A stretch of 64,000 nucleotides of DNA from Mesorhabditis belari. Taxonomy: Eukaryota > Nematoda > Chromadorea > Rhabditida > Rhabditidae. Shown piece by piece: positions 13,301-22,215 of this stretch (positions within the stretch are counted from its first letter, which is position 1; the number at the start of each line of letters is the position of its first letter). The notes beneath the pieces were generated by a model that was not told where the DNA came from, ran no database searches, and was given only the letters and a program-made list of their open reading frames with translations. The position numbers and the translations under genes are program-made. The stretch lies in the NCBI GenBank assembly GCA_958450365.1, contig CAUEEP010000056.1, positions 346,308-410,307 of the forward strand, in the 5' to 3' direction.

Positions 13301-16300
13301 ATAAAGCAACGCGTATTGTCGCCGAGCACTTGAATTCTACTTTAAACATGTATAAAGCATTGGGATTGCAAACTAGGATTGGATCGCAAACTAGGATTGG
13401 ATCGCAAACTAGGATTGACTCGCAAACTAGCATTGGATCGCAAACTAGGATTGGATTGCAAACTAGGATTGGATCGCAAACTAGGATTGGATTGCAAACT
13501 AGGATTGGATTGCAAACTAGCATTGGGATTGCAAACTAGGATTGGATCGCAAACTAGGATTGAATCGCAAACTAGCATTGGATTGCAAACTAGCATTGGG
13601 ATTGCAAACTAGGATTGGATCGCAAACTAGCATTGGGATTGCAATCTAGCATTGGATGGCAAACAAGCATTGGATCGCAAACTAGGATTGGATCGCAAAC
13701 TAGCATTGAATCGCAAACTAGCATTGGATCGCAAACTAGGATTGGATTGCAAACTAGCATTGAGATTGCAAACTAGGATTGAGATTTTTGAGCCAAAAAA
13801 ACGTGATAAATCCAAATACTGTACAAATCGATGTCCACCAAGCTACACACAACTTCTATAGAGCTATAGAGAGTCTTCTATAGAGAATCTTCTATAAAGA
13901 ATCTTCTATAAAGAATCTTTAATTCTAAAGATCCAATCTAAACTACAGTCAGCCATTTCAGTGTGCGCCAATTCGATCTTCTACATTTCGACTCCATTAT
14001 CCGGCCCTTCTCGACTCTCATTCACTCATTTTGCTATCGCCGTCACGGTGGATCAATGCGCTCGCACTTGTCACGAATTCAATTGCGCTGTGAGTTTAAA
14101 AAATCTCAAAAATAGCATCTAAACATCTAGTAAACCCTTTTCCTTCACAGTCCTCTTTACACTCCAATACTCTTTCTCAGATCGCTCACTACAACCCAGT
14201 AAACGGTCATTGCGAGTTCAATCCCTCAACAGCATTTGCGATCAGAAATGGACAATGCCCCGCGTGGCCATCGCTTCACTATAGGTATTGGATATATCAA
14301 TACACTTTTTGATCTTCAAAAAATCTCTTTTAGAAACAACGTGGTCGCTTCGGAAGCGGTGCGCATCTTTTGCGCCACCTGTCAACGACCAAGGCGCAGA
14401 ATCAGCAACAATGTTAGAGGGCGCTTCAATTTGAGACAGTTTGTTTTATCAAAACATTCAGTTATTTTAAAGATAATCTTATTTTTCTTAATTTCTTTAA
14501 ATCTTTAGAAGAGCGTTTGATCCACGTAAATCGCGATCACAGCGTGGACGATCGAGAAGGGAAAAGAGGTGGGGAATGAAGAGCTACAGTAGCTGGTTAC
14601 AGGCTTAGGCTCAGGCTTAGGCTTAGGGTTAGGCTTAGGGTTAGGCTTAGGCCTAGGCTTAGGCTTAGGCTAGGCTTAGACTCAGGCTACAGGCTCAGGC
14701 TTAGGCTTAGGCTTAGGCTTAGGCTCAAGCTTAGCCTTAGGCTTAGGCTTAGGCTAGGCTTAGGCTTAGGCTTAGGCTTAAGCTTAGGCTCAGGCTTAGG
14801 CCCCGGGTTCGATCCCGGTGAGCATTTTCCTTTTGAGAGCTTAGAACTTTACTTGACCATGTCCCCATTCTCCATCCCATCTCCCCATTCAGCCACTTCT
14901 CTTCCTCCAATCATGCGACTTCCTTCTCCTCCTCTTCCTCATCTCGTTCAATCCCTGTCATTCACGGTGTCCTTCTCCGTCAACCCCAATCCAAAGCAAC
15001 AGGCTTATCCACCTCATCATTCGTCGGTCTAACAAATTCAGCTGAAACATCAAAAGCGAGAGGGGTTTGTTATGATCTTTAACGTTTTCTTTTATCCATA
15101 AAATCAATCTAAGCTTCTTTTAGGTTACTAATAGCTTTTTAAATATTAAATGAGCTCTGACTACAGATCTACAGATCTATAGATCTACAGATCTACAGAT
15201 CTACAGATCTACAGATCTACAGATCTACAGATCTACAGATCTACAGATCTGTAGGGATCTTTCTTTATTCACCACCGAGTTGCGAAAAGAAAACTAGCCC
15301 ATTTTATAGCAAATTTTTTGCTCATTTCGAATATCTAATTCGTTTTTTTATCATTTTTGATTTAAATCCCTTTGAGGTTTGGGTATAAAAAAGGTTTTTG
15401 AGTGTTGCGGTGATTATCTGACCGCGCGAGTATCAAGCGATCTTTCGGTATCTTCAGGTATGTTGTGGTGGAGAAGTGGTAAGTGCGCCAGGCTTTGAGC
15501 TCTCAACTCTTTAGCCTGATTCGAGCCCGGATCTGGGCAATTTATACGGATTTAAATCAAAAATTTGAACCACAAACAAACGGTCTAGATATTCGGAATC
15601 AGCAAAAAATTAGATAGGAAATAAAGATAGGAAATAAATAACGATTTCTAGTGATTGAGTTGAATTGAATTTTGTGGAGTAGGCCAGAGAAGGTGGCGTT
15701 TGCAGATTTAAGTCCAAAGCCAAGGCTAAAATGAATTTCAAAAATTGCAGGCTCGAAATCTCGAAGTCGATTCGACGATCCCATTGCAAGAGGAAATGGA
15801 AGAAGTGGAAGCGGCGCACAAAGGAAAAATGAGGGTGCGTTGAAGAGTTGCCATTGTTGGCTACAGTAATCTGGGCTACAGTACCCTTTGGCTACTGTAC
15901 ACTGGGCTACAGTACCCTGGGCTGCAGTTCTCTTGGGCTACAGTACCCAGAACTAGGGTATCCTTGGACTACAGTATCCTTATCCTACAGTACCCAGAAC
16001 TAGGGTATCCTTGGACTACAGTACCCTTGAGCTACAGTATCCTTGTCCTATAGTACCCTGGGCTACAGTAGCCTTGAGTCACTCTAAAGCACGTCCCAGC
16101 TACCGTATCACTAATCGTTAGGCATTACTGAAATCCAGAGCTAGCGACGGTAGCCGGCGCATGTTTTCGAATGGCTACAGTAGCTCTCTCGGTTAACGCA
16201 CTCTTTCTGGCGCACTCCTGTTTTTTCATCACTTTACCAGAAAGCGCGCGTTCATGCGCACAAAGTACACACCCAAAATCCTAGCGTTACTGGAAGAAAA

Positions 16301-16436
16301 ATCGAGATTTGAGTGCACCAGAAAGGGTGCGTTTACAAATTCCCGAGCACTTAAATAGAAAACTGTGTCGTAAAAGAGCGATTTTGCTCAATGAAATTTT
16401 AAAAAAAATTCCATTTCAGAGTCAATAAGCCAATGA
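4318..16436 (+). CDS. Secreted Thr/Pro/Arg-rich protein with Cys-rich PAN/Apple-like segment
   Basis: The start is ATG 4318, six bases after an acceptor-like tag at 4311 (cag), suiting trans-splicing. The N-terminus (LLFFVVFLFSVKA) is a signal peptide. Exons that close in phase: 4318-4429, 4813-4861, 4911-? (end unclear), perhaps 5238-5337, 5598-5647, 5702-5773, 8157-8234, 9435-9540, 9955-10038, 10313-10406, 11007-11041, 11129-11207, 12496-12552, 12665-12703, 13016-13088, 13962-14089, 14181-14284, 14334-14420, 14509-14568, 14893-15068, 15751-15834, 16420-16436. The middle is low-complexity (TTTTTTTT, then many small Pro/Gln exons). Exons 13962-14420 hold Cys spacing like PAN/Apple domains (QCARTCHEFNCA, GHCEF, GQCPAW, FCATC). 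An Arg/Ser-rich tail follows. The intron 5774-8156 carries two mariner insertions. The family is not firmly identified; an extracellular matrix or cuticle role is only inferred. Two junctions (after 12552 and 14420) need GC donors. Confidence 0.65.
4411..4600. repeat. Triplicated hairpin motif at first exon/intron junction
   Basis: The segment actcacacaaatgagtgagt, whose ends are complementary (actcac/gtgagt), occurs at about 4416, 4490 and 4574, each followed by agagaa-aattgc-gaagttgta. The first copy supplies the donor GTGAGT used after base 4429, and the other two sit inside the intron with the same donor-like core. Confidence 0.7.
5101..5181 (+). tRNA. tRNA-like sequence, probably pseudogene
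   Basis: The box A-like tggtctagtggttag and box B-like ggttcgagtcc are correctly spaced. The T-stem has only two or three pairs and the acceptor ends do not pair, so I read this as a decayed tRNA or tRNA-derived repeat. It sits inside an intron of the long gene. Confidence 0.45.
5802..6312 (-). mobile_element. Internally deleted mariner, copy 1
   Basis: The 511-bp element has perfect terminal inverted repeats of about 32 bp (ttgggttgatgcataattat... at each end) and TA duplications at 5800-5801 and 6313-6314. On the minus strand it keeps the mariner N-terminus (HIHLRHIMLYHFEKGWSAAE, the HTH region) and, in another frame, the C-terminal tail (FFARGIDRLPSKWQ, GGEYAPE). The whole catalytic DDD core is missing. 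It could move only with transposase from elsewhere. The copy at 37512-38021 is virtually identical. Confidence 0.9.
6747..8014 (-). mobile_element. Decayed full-length mariner
   Basis: About 1.27 kb, flanked by TA (6745-6746, 8015-8016), with terminal inverted repeats starting ggttggtgcaaa-gaaattt, the typical mariner terminus. The transposase is on the minus strand (6868-7848). It lies in the same intron as the deleted mariner at 5802 but belongs to a different subfamily, judging by its ends. Confidence 0.9.
6868..7848 (-). pseudogene. Mariner transposase, frameshifted
   Basis: The conserved pieces appear in order but in different frames: an N-terminal HTH segment from the ATG at 7848 (VDQKYVLRTCLLYDFKMGKN), a linker (VRHLEIIGKTNRNGQWVPH), the first catalytic Asp in TMDEKWIHFDN, the second in NFLRDNAPAHTA, and after a frame change the third in YSPDLAPSDFHLF. 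This is the D,D34D signature of mariner. The end GIRNL precedes a TAG at 6870-6868. Several frameshifts and a short internal duplication (NPLKTNR twice) show it is dead. Confidence 0.85.
8225..8705. repeat. AT-rich simple repeat and 9-mer array
   Basis: 8240-8490 is an aag/aat purine-rich simple sequence. 8613-8704 is about ten copies of the 9-mer catttcagc. Both lie in an intron. The 9-mer contains a consensus-like acceptor (tttcag), so this intron carries a dozen decoy 3' splice sites. Confidence 0.8.
10430..10895. repeat. Intronic array of taagctactg-type 10-mers
   Basis: About 45 imperfect copies of gctactgtaa, gctacagcaa or gccactgtaa lie in one intron of the long gene. The ctacagta motif is scattered all over the window (9000-9350, 15840-16080, 19000-19220). 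Confidence 0.85.
11635..12345 (-). repeat. SL1-core repeat cluster 2
   Basis: Five tandem units of about 100-200 bp lie on the minus strand, inside an intron of the long gene. SL cores end at 11658, 11762, 11965, 12170 and 12275. The copies at 11965-11944 and 12170-12149 have the 22-nt leader length ending TTTCGG, followed by GT and gttttcaatgttcac. Between cores, units share ttttccgacgagagacatga and gtgtgccag. Two of them share a 200-bp longer unit containing taagccctgtatccgtcatc. Confidence 0.75.
13365..13785. repeat. 18-bp minisatellite (gattggatcgcaaactag)
   Basis: About 23 copies of an 18-bp unit with variants (aggattggat/agcattggat). Because 18 is a multiple of three, long frames stay open on both strands; these are not genes. 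Confidence 0.9.
14600..14801 (+). repeat. Interstitial telomere-like array (TTAGGC)n
   Basis: About 33 copies of ggctta, often perfect, with ggctca, gggtta and ggcta variants. TTAGGC is the nematode telomere repeat. The array lies in an intron of the long gene between exons 14509-14568 and 14893-15068, and is followed directly by a box B-like tRNA remnant (ccgggttcgatcccgg). Confidence 0.85.
15158..15252. repeat. 8-mer array (ctacagat)
   Basis: About eleven copies of ctacagat in an intron. Confidence 0.9.
15461..15540 (+). tRNA. tRNA-like sequence, probably pseudogene
   Basis: The box A-like tgttgtggtggagaagtggt and box B-like gattcgagccc are present, but stems are poor. It resembles the tRNA-like units at 17795, 52742 and 53168 in its 5' part, and lies in an intron. 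Confidence 0.35.
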
Positions 16437-16859
16437 AAGTTGAAGAAGTTGATGAAGAAAAAAACGACTCATATTTTATTTATTTTATTTTATTTATTTA
16501 TTTTATTTATTTATTTACGTAAAATTGAAAAAAAATTTTCTCTTTTTTTGCTCATTACGATTATTTCTGAATATTTTATGCAAATTTTATTTATAATTTC
16601 CAAAAAAAAAAAGTAAAAAATTTAAAACCGGTCTAAAATTTGCATTTTTTTTGATTTTTTTTTGACTAAGCAATAGCGAAATTTTCAAAATTTTCCTTAA
16701 GAAATCCCCGAAAATCCTGTTTGCTCAAGATTTCTCAAATTTTTTCTCGTTTTTCCTGTTTTTTTTTTTTGGTTTTTGATGTGAAATGAAAGTGAAAAAA
16801 GAATAAAAATTTGAAATCTGTTTCGAAAGTCGCATTTAAAAGACGAAAGATCAATGTAG

Positions 16860-17745
16860 ATAGGGAAAAAACGGATTTGTGCGTTCCTTTCATGTCTCTC
16901 GTCGGAAAAAGCAGCGTCTAGCACATGGCCCTGGGTAAAGACCATGGAAAACCTCCCTCCCCGGTTCAATTACCCAAGCTTGAGCGTTCTTTTCATGTCT
17001 CTCGTCGGAAAAAGCACCGTCTGGCACACTGTCCCAGCTAGAGACCCCGGAAAACCCCCGCTTCCCGGTTTAATTACCCAAGTTTCGGGTTTTCAATGTT
17101 CACGTAATTTCGGTAGTTTTTGATTGGATGACGGGTACAGGGCTTACAATTCAGAAAATCCAGGAGCTTACAATTCGTTCCTCCACTGTAGATAGGGACA
17201 AAACGGATTTGTGCGTTCCTTTCATGTCTCTCGTCGGAAAAAGCAGCGTCTGGCACACAGGCCTGGTTAGAGACTGCAGAAAACCCCGCTCCCCGGTTTA
17301 ATTACCCAAGCTTGAGCGTTCTTTTGATGTCTCTCGTCGGAAAAAGCGGCATCTGGCACACGGCCCCGGGTAAACACCGTGGAAAACCTCCCGTCCCCGG
17401 TTTAATTACCCAAGTTTCGGGTTTTCAATGTTCACATAATTTCGGTAGTTTTTGATTGGATAAAAAGTACGGAGCTTGGAATTCAGGAAAATGCAATTCG
17501 TTCCCCTAGTTCAGTAACTTCAAAATACGTGATTGTGCGTTACTTTTGTGGTATGTCGCTCGTCACAGAAAAATTCGGTAGTTTTGTGAAAAAGTACAGG
17601 GCTGTCAGGAAGCAATCGTTCCTAGTTCAGTATACGGATGCGTTTTGTCCTCGTAGGGAAAGTGGTGTCTGGCACGCTGCCCTGACTAGAGACACCGAAA
17701 AATAAAACGACTCTCTCGGTTTAATTACCCAAGTTTTGAGCTCTC
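16860..17745 (+). repeat. SL1-core repeat cluster 3
   Basis: Five units on the plus strand have SL cores starting at 16963, 17067, 17295, 17399 and 17718. Those at 17067-17088 and 17399-17420 have the 22-nt leader length ending TTTCGG directly before GT, then gttttcaatgttcac and cggtagtttttgattgg, a stretch with a U-run like a weak Sm site. The units at 16963 and 17295 end AAGCTTGAG, one base from the C. elegans SL1 end, but are followed by CG, not GT. In the intact part the two types alternate about 100 bp apart. Confidence 0.75.
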
Positions 17746-17794
17746 TTTTTATGACTTAAAAAAGGTTAACTCCCTCTGGAGTAAAGGAGATCGA

Positions 17795-17868
17795 GTGCGT
17801 TGTGGTGTAATGGCTAGCACAATTGCTTGCTAACCGAAAGGTCGCGGGCTCGAGTCCCAGTGGCGCAC
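17795..17868 (+). tRNA. tRNA-like gene, best-formed acceptor stem
   Basis: The 74-nt candidate has a 7-bp acceptor stem (gtgcgtt with ggcgcac, two G-U pairs), box A-like tggtgtaatggctagcac and box B-like gctcgagtccc. The anticodon loop reads ttgctaa (GCT), but the anticodon stem is weak and the T-stem has three good pairs plus an extra base. It could be a young pseudogene or part of a tRNA-derived family. Confidence 0.5.
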
Positions 17869-18117
17869 AATTTTTGATTTCCCCTAGTTTTCTGGCTGAT
17901 AAGTGGCAAAATTAAGAAAAGATTTATTGAACTTGTTCATTTATATACAAAAATTGAACTAGAAATATTCATTTGAACTTATGCATAATTTATGAGATCG
18001 AATCGTGAAAAGCCGTGAAAAAGAGCGTGTTTCTGAACATTTTCTTCGCATTTTTCTTACTTTATTTCATCATTGATTTGATCGAGATCCTGTCATAAAT
18101 AAATAATCGTTGAAAAG

Positions 18118-19471
18118 TCAGTGAAAGATTACCAAATCGACCGCCATTGCTCCACGATTGTTGGCGCGAGAGAAAAATCTCCTCCTTGAGTCCGGATTTA
18201 CTCCATCTAGTGTGTTCAAAAGTTCACTTTTCAGCTTCGTCTCTTCTCCATCAATAAGCTCTATTTTCCACGTTTAGCTTTATCCTTACTAGACCTGGAA
18301 ATTTGAACATGAACGTCGATAGGTGCCCAATGGAAAAAAACGCATTTCTCCGTTGATTTCAATAATTTTTTTTGAATTTGATATTAATTGACGAAGAATT
18401 TCATTGTTAATTGATTGAAATGAAATTGATTGAATTCTTGATTGAAAAAGATATGGCATCTTTCCGTTGGATATCTATTGGATGTCTATTGGATATCTAT
18501 TGGATATCTATTGGATATCGATTGGATATCGATTGGATGTCTATTGGATATCGATTGGATGTCTATTGGATATCTATTGGATATCTATTGGATATCTATT
18601 AGATATCTATTAGATATCTATTGGATATCTATTGACGTTCAGATCGAAAATTCCTAGATTCATTGCTTACCAAAGATCTCGTTCAATTTTCGCTTTGCTA
18701 CTTGTCGTGCGATTGACGGCCCAGCGACAGGGGCAGCGTGTAGCTCGGCTTTCACCTGAATAAGTAAAATGTAAATTGTAAACTGTAGCTTGTAACTTAT
18801 AAATTGTAAAATGAAAAACTTACTAATCGTAAAACCCCTTTTGAGTACCATGTTGCGATTCTCAATGGTGTACAGAAATGAGGATTTGCCGGTTCCTCTG
18901 GATTGTTGAGCAGTTTTCCTTCTTGGCGTTCATACTGTAAATGTGAAATGGGTATATGATAAATGTTATGCCTTCTGACAGCTACCGTATACAGGTACAG
19001 TAGCCATAAGCTACCGTAACCCGAAGAGCGACACTGGCTACGGGCTACAGTACTCCCAAGATATGCGCTACAGTACTCCCTAGATACGAGCTACAGTACT
19101 CCCTAGATACAGGCTACAGTACTCTCTAGATACAGGCTACAGTACTCTCTAGATATGAGCTACAGTACTCCCAAGTTATGGCTACAGTACCCCCAAGATA
19201 CGAGCTACAGTACTCCCAGGTTATTGCTGTCTTTTCGGGTTTTAGAAATCTATCCCTGGATATCCCTAACATCCATTCTTCATCACTTTTGCATTCTTGT
19301 AATACCTTTACGAGAGGCACTTGCGGTAAGGCTTTGTTTTTCCGCTTCTCATCGTAGCATCCCTTACATCGATATGACGAGATTTTTCCATTTGCTAGAT
19401 CTCTGGCTTTCTCGAAGATTAGACACGATTCGTTTTCAAGTGGCCACAGCAAAAGTGGATGCTTTCCGAAA
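18118..19471 (-). CDS. Unidentified protein with possible C2HC zinc finger (5' end missing)
   Basis: Four minus-strand exons close in phase: 19471-19306, 18934-18824, 18755-18671 and 18260-18118 (TGA stop 18120-18118). The first exon has an upstream acceptor and enters in phase 2, so earlier exons exist but I could not place them. Visible features: WPLENESCLIF, SSYRCKGCYDEKRKNKALP with a CxxC pair, then across the junction NPHFC (HxC). C-x2-C...H-x-C is the metal-ligand order of WRKY-GCM1/FLYWCH-type fingers, which nematodes have in large families. The rest (VAKRKLNEIF, LKSELLNTLDGVNPDSRRR) looks helical. Function is unknown; the zinc finger is inferred. Confidence 0.55.
18466..18640. repeat. 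11-bp minisatellite (ggatatctatt)
   Basis: About fifteen copies of ggatatctatt with gat/gtc variants, in the last intron of the gene at 18118-19471. Confidence 0.9.
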
Positions 19472-19865
19472 CTGAAAACAATGACGTCAAAAATTTTAAA
19501 AACAAAAACAAGTTTTAATGACGTCAAAAATCTGAATGAAAAGAGGTAAAGTTGGAAAATACAAAAAAAAAAACAATCAAGATTCGAAGCGGCGATCTTT
19601 CGCTTTTAGCGATCACGATCACGAGGCAAAAGCTTTTGCAATGAGCTAGATCGACAGGTAGTGTGGGTAGGTCTTTTATACTTTACTTTACCTGCTATCA
19701 AGAAGAGTCGGACACCAAGTGTCGCTACTTAAAGACGAAGACGCCATCGTCTAAAAGGATTTGAAATTTCATGATGTATTCAATGAAAAACTAATTCTAG
19801 AGTTAAAAGATGGAATGGAAAGAAATTCGTGAATAGGGTAGACGCTATAAACTACAAAAATGACG

Positions 19866-20312
19866 AGCTGGGCTACATCTGTTCCCTATTCTAAATCTAT
19901 TCACTATAAACTACAAAAAGGACGAACTGTCAAGCTATAAACCCTCACAATTTTCTTCCCGTAAGTCCTTTTTCAGAAATTTTTTAACCAGAATGAAAAG
20001 AAAAAAAATTCTCTTTCGAATGGTCAATAGAGCTTCCAGAAACAGGACAAATATCGTAAAAACTTCAAAAATATCGCAAACTACAACTGATCCGATTCGA
20101 GTAACATTTTTGAAGTTTTTTACGATATTTGTCCTGTTTCTGAAGCTCTATTGACCATTCGAAAGAGAATTTTTTTTTCTTTTTATTCTGGTTAAAAAAT
20201 TTCTGAAAAAGGACTTACGGGAAGAAAATTGTGAGGGTTTATAGCTTGACAGTTCGTCATTTTTGTAGTTTGTAGTGAATAGATTTAGAATAGGGAACAA
20301 ATGTAGCCCAGC
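19866..20312. repeat. Long palindrome, ~207-bp arms
   Basis: The left arm (19866-20073) and right arm (20105-20312) are near-perfect reverse complements around a ~31-bp centre, e.g. gagcttccagaaacaggaca against tgtcctgtttctgaagctct. No coding content. A short part (gacagttcgtcatttttgta) recurs at 56405, so the sequence is dispersed. Confidence 0.9.
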
Positions 20313-20467
20313 TACAGTAGAGTGAATAAAAGCTACAGCTACAGTAGAGTCTTGCTCGAAATTGGGACTCAAAATTTGTAAAATTGGTTCAATTTGGATT
20401 TAATTTCTTTCCTGATCTCGCATCAAAGTCAACTTTCGATTTTGCGGTCATTCTTTCAATAAATTAA

Positions 20468-21178
20468 AGGGGGGGTATTAATCGCGGCCGGGTGACGATA
20501 AAAATTTTTTTACGGCAACCACCTGTTTTTTTGTTTTAATATCGCTGATTTTATTATAAAAAGAATAAAAATCACCCGGCTAGAGTGATTTGATGGGTTT
20601 ACAAGATTTTTGGAGATGCTGCAAGGCTTGGAGAAAAACAAGATCGTCACTCATCAGACACCTCAGCTAAAAGGCACCTATTTGAGAAAACTAAAACCAT
20701 AAGCGACCACAAATGAAAAAAGATCTAATTGTGTCAATCAAAGCGCTGAAGACGTCCTACGATGGAGGAGATCCAGTCACTTTTGGTGAAGATGCGCTGG
20801 AAATTGATAAGATAGGAAGCCGATTTGTACTGCTGTACTTGAGCCGAACTGCTGTACTTGAGCGAAGATGAAAGTGAGCAAGAGGAAGAATTATAGATTA
20901 ACAATTTATTTTTATTACTTTTTGTGCTTTTTATTTTGTTTTTAAATTTATCTGCAACTAAAACTCAATCGATCTAGACTGTGCTGAGGTGTCTGATGAG
21001 TGTTCTTGTTTTCCTCCAAGCCTTGCAGCATCTCCAAAAATCTTGTAAACCCATCAAATCACTCTAGCCGGGTGATTTTTATTCTTTTTATAATAAAATC
21101 AGCGATATTAAAATAAAAAAACAGGTGGTTGCCGTAAAAAATTTTTTATCGTCACCCGGCCGCGATTAATACCCCCCT
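20468..21178. mobile_element. Foldback transposon with ~205-bp inverted repeats and TTAA flanks
   Basis: The inverted repeats (about 20468-20675 and 20979-21178) begin agggggggtattaatcgcgg and extend through a segment with atcacccggctagagtgatt. Both sides are flanked by TTAA (20464-20467, 21179-21182), as for piggyBac-type targets; a TA duplication (Tc1/mariner) fits equally well. The ~300-bp middle holds a small frame from the ATG at 20713 (MKKDLIVSIKALKTSYDGGD) ending after a 15-bp tandem duplication (ctgctgtacttgagc), then an acidic tail in another frame. That is probably a transposase relic, family unknown. Confidence 0.8.
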
Positions 21179-21650
21179 TTAAACGCTTTTTGACTTTGTT
21201 GCAGCCATAACTAAATAAAAAAGTAAATAAAATAAATAAAAGCGCGTTAAAAAACTTGTTTAAATTGTTATTTTTACAATAAATAGTAAAAATTGCGTGA
21301 AAATCAATAGATTGAAATCAATAGAAATCAATAGAAATCAATAGAAATCAATAGATCAAAGTTTGATTGATGATTGATGCAAATTTTGAGTGCCTCTAAC
21401 CGCTTATAGCTTTCGAATTTTGAAGCTTTACAAATTTACAGAGAACAGAGATGTCTAGTAAAGAATTTTTTGTGTTTCACTTGGCAATGCGCCCACTGTT
21501 GGCAAATAGCCAACGAGAACGCGCAAAAACCTAACGTGTATTTTAAAAGAGAAGTGACGGGGTGGATGTTGTGGCAAAAATAGAGCACAAAAATAAGGCG
21601 CTAATCTTTTTCGAAGCTTTTAACTTTGAAATAAATTCCAATTTTGGTTG

Positions 21651-21779
21651 AATTAAAAGATATTCAGCTAACGAATTGAGTACGCTCTTTTGAGACAAAT
21701 CTTCAAACTGATTGAGCAAAAATTTGAAGATTTGTCTCAAAAGAGCGTACTCAATTCGTTAGCTGAATATCTTTTGAAT
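21651..21779. repeat. Hairpin, ~57-bp arms
   Basis: ttcagctaacgaattgagta and its complement tactcaattcgttagctgaa flank a ~14-bp loop. The agctgaatatctt end recurs singly or in tandem at about 54610, 54985 and 61704-61790. Confidence 0.85.
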
Positions 21780-21829
21780 TGTAAAATTATGTATTTATTT
21801 TGATTTTCTGGATTCTTCATTTTCTGGGG

Positions 21830-22215
21830 TAGGCTTATTTCGCCATTTTATTTGCGCAACTGGATCATTCGCGCAACTGGATCATTCGCGCAACTGGATC
21901 ATTCGCGCAACTGGATCATTCGCGCAACTGGATCATTCGCGCAACTGGATCATTCGCGCAACTGGATCATTCGCGCAACTGGATCATTCGCGCAACTCGC
22001 CATAACTTTCTTCTAAGTGCACCAATCTTTATGATTTTATGTCATTTTAGTCGGCACAAAATGACATTTGCTCAACGCACCATAACTTTCTTCTAAGTGC
22101 ACCAATCTTTATGATTTTTGTTTCATTTTGTAGATATCAATAAGTGCAACAAAATGACACCAAAAACATAAAGATTGACACACTTAGAAAACAGTTAAGG
22201 CGAATTGCGGAGATT
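21830..22215. repeat. Dispersed foldback element carrying a 17-bp tandem array
   Basis: Nine copies of gcgcaactggatcattc (21848-21996) lead into gcgcaactcgccataactttcttctaagtg and its partial complement near 22190. The ends are ggggtaggct (21826) and agcctaccccc (22213). The same family occurs at 37050-37245, 38033-38475, 58785-58920 and 59257-59670. Confidence 0.8.

Larger units (their letters stand above)
16437..18117. other. Gene-free stretch between convergent genes
   Basis: It holds an AT-rich 3' flank, the third SL1-core repeat cluster and a tRNA-like sequence. I see no exon. Confidence 0.6.

Noticed and set aside
13257..13861. Overlapping open frames on both strands with LVCNPI or QTRIGS repeats
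   Set aside because: The 18-bp minisatellite is a multiple of three and opens every frame; it lies in an intron.
14600..14801. Chromosome end
   Set aside because: Although made of telomere-type repeats, exons of the same gene lie on both sides, so it is interstitial.
16420..16520. Longer C-terminus (VNKPMKVEEVDEEKND...) for the long gene
   Set aside because: That frame needs a different entry phase; the phase set by the preceding exon gives a stop at 16434-16436.
20713..20895. Small frame in the TTAA-flanked element as a host gene
   Set aside because: It lies wholly between long inverted repeats and is disrupted by a tandem duplication; better read as a transposase relic.
21848..21996. CRISPR-like array of nine repeats
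   Set aside because: The repeats are contiguous without spacers, in a eukaryotic genome; it is a 17-bp minisatellite.
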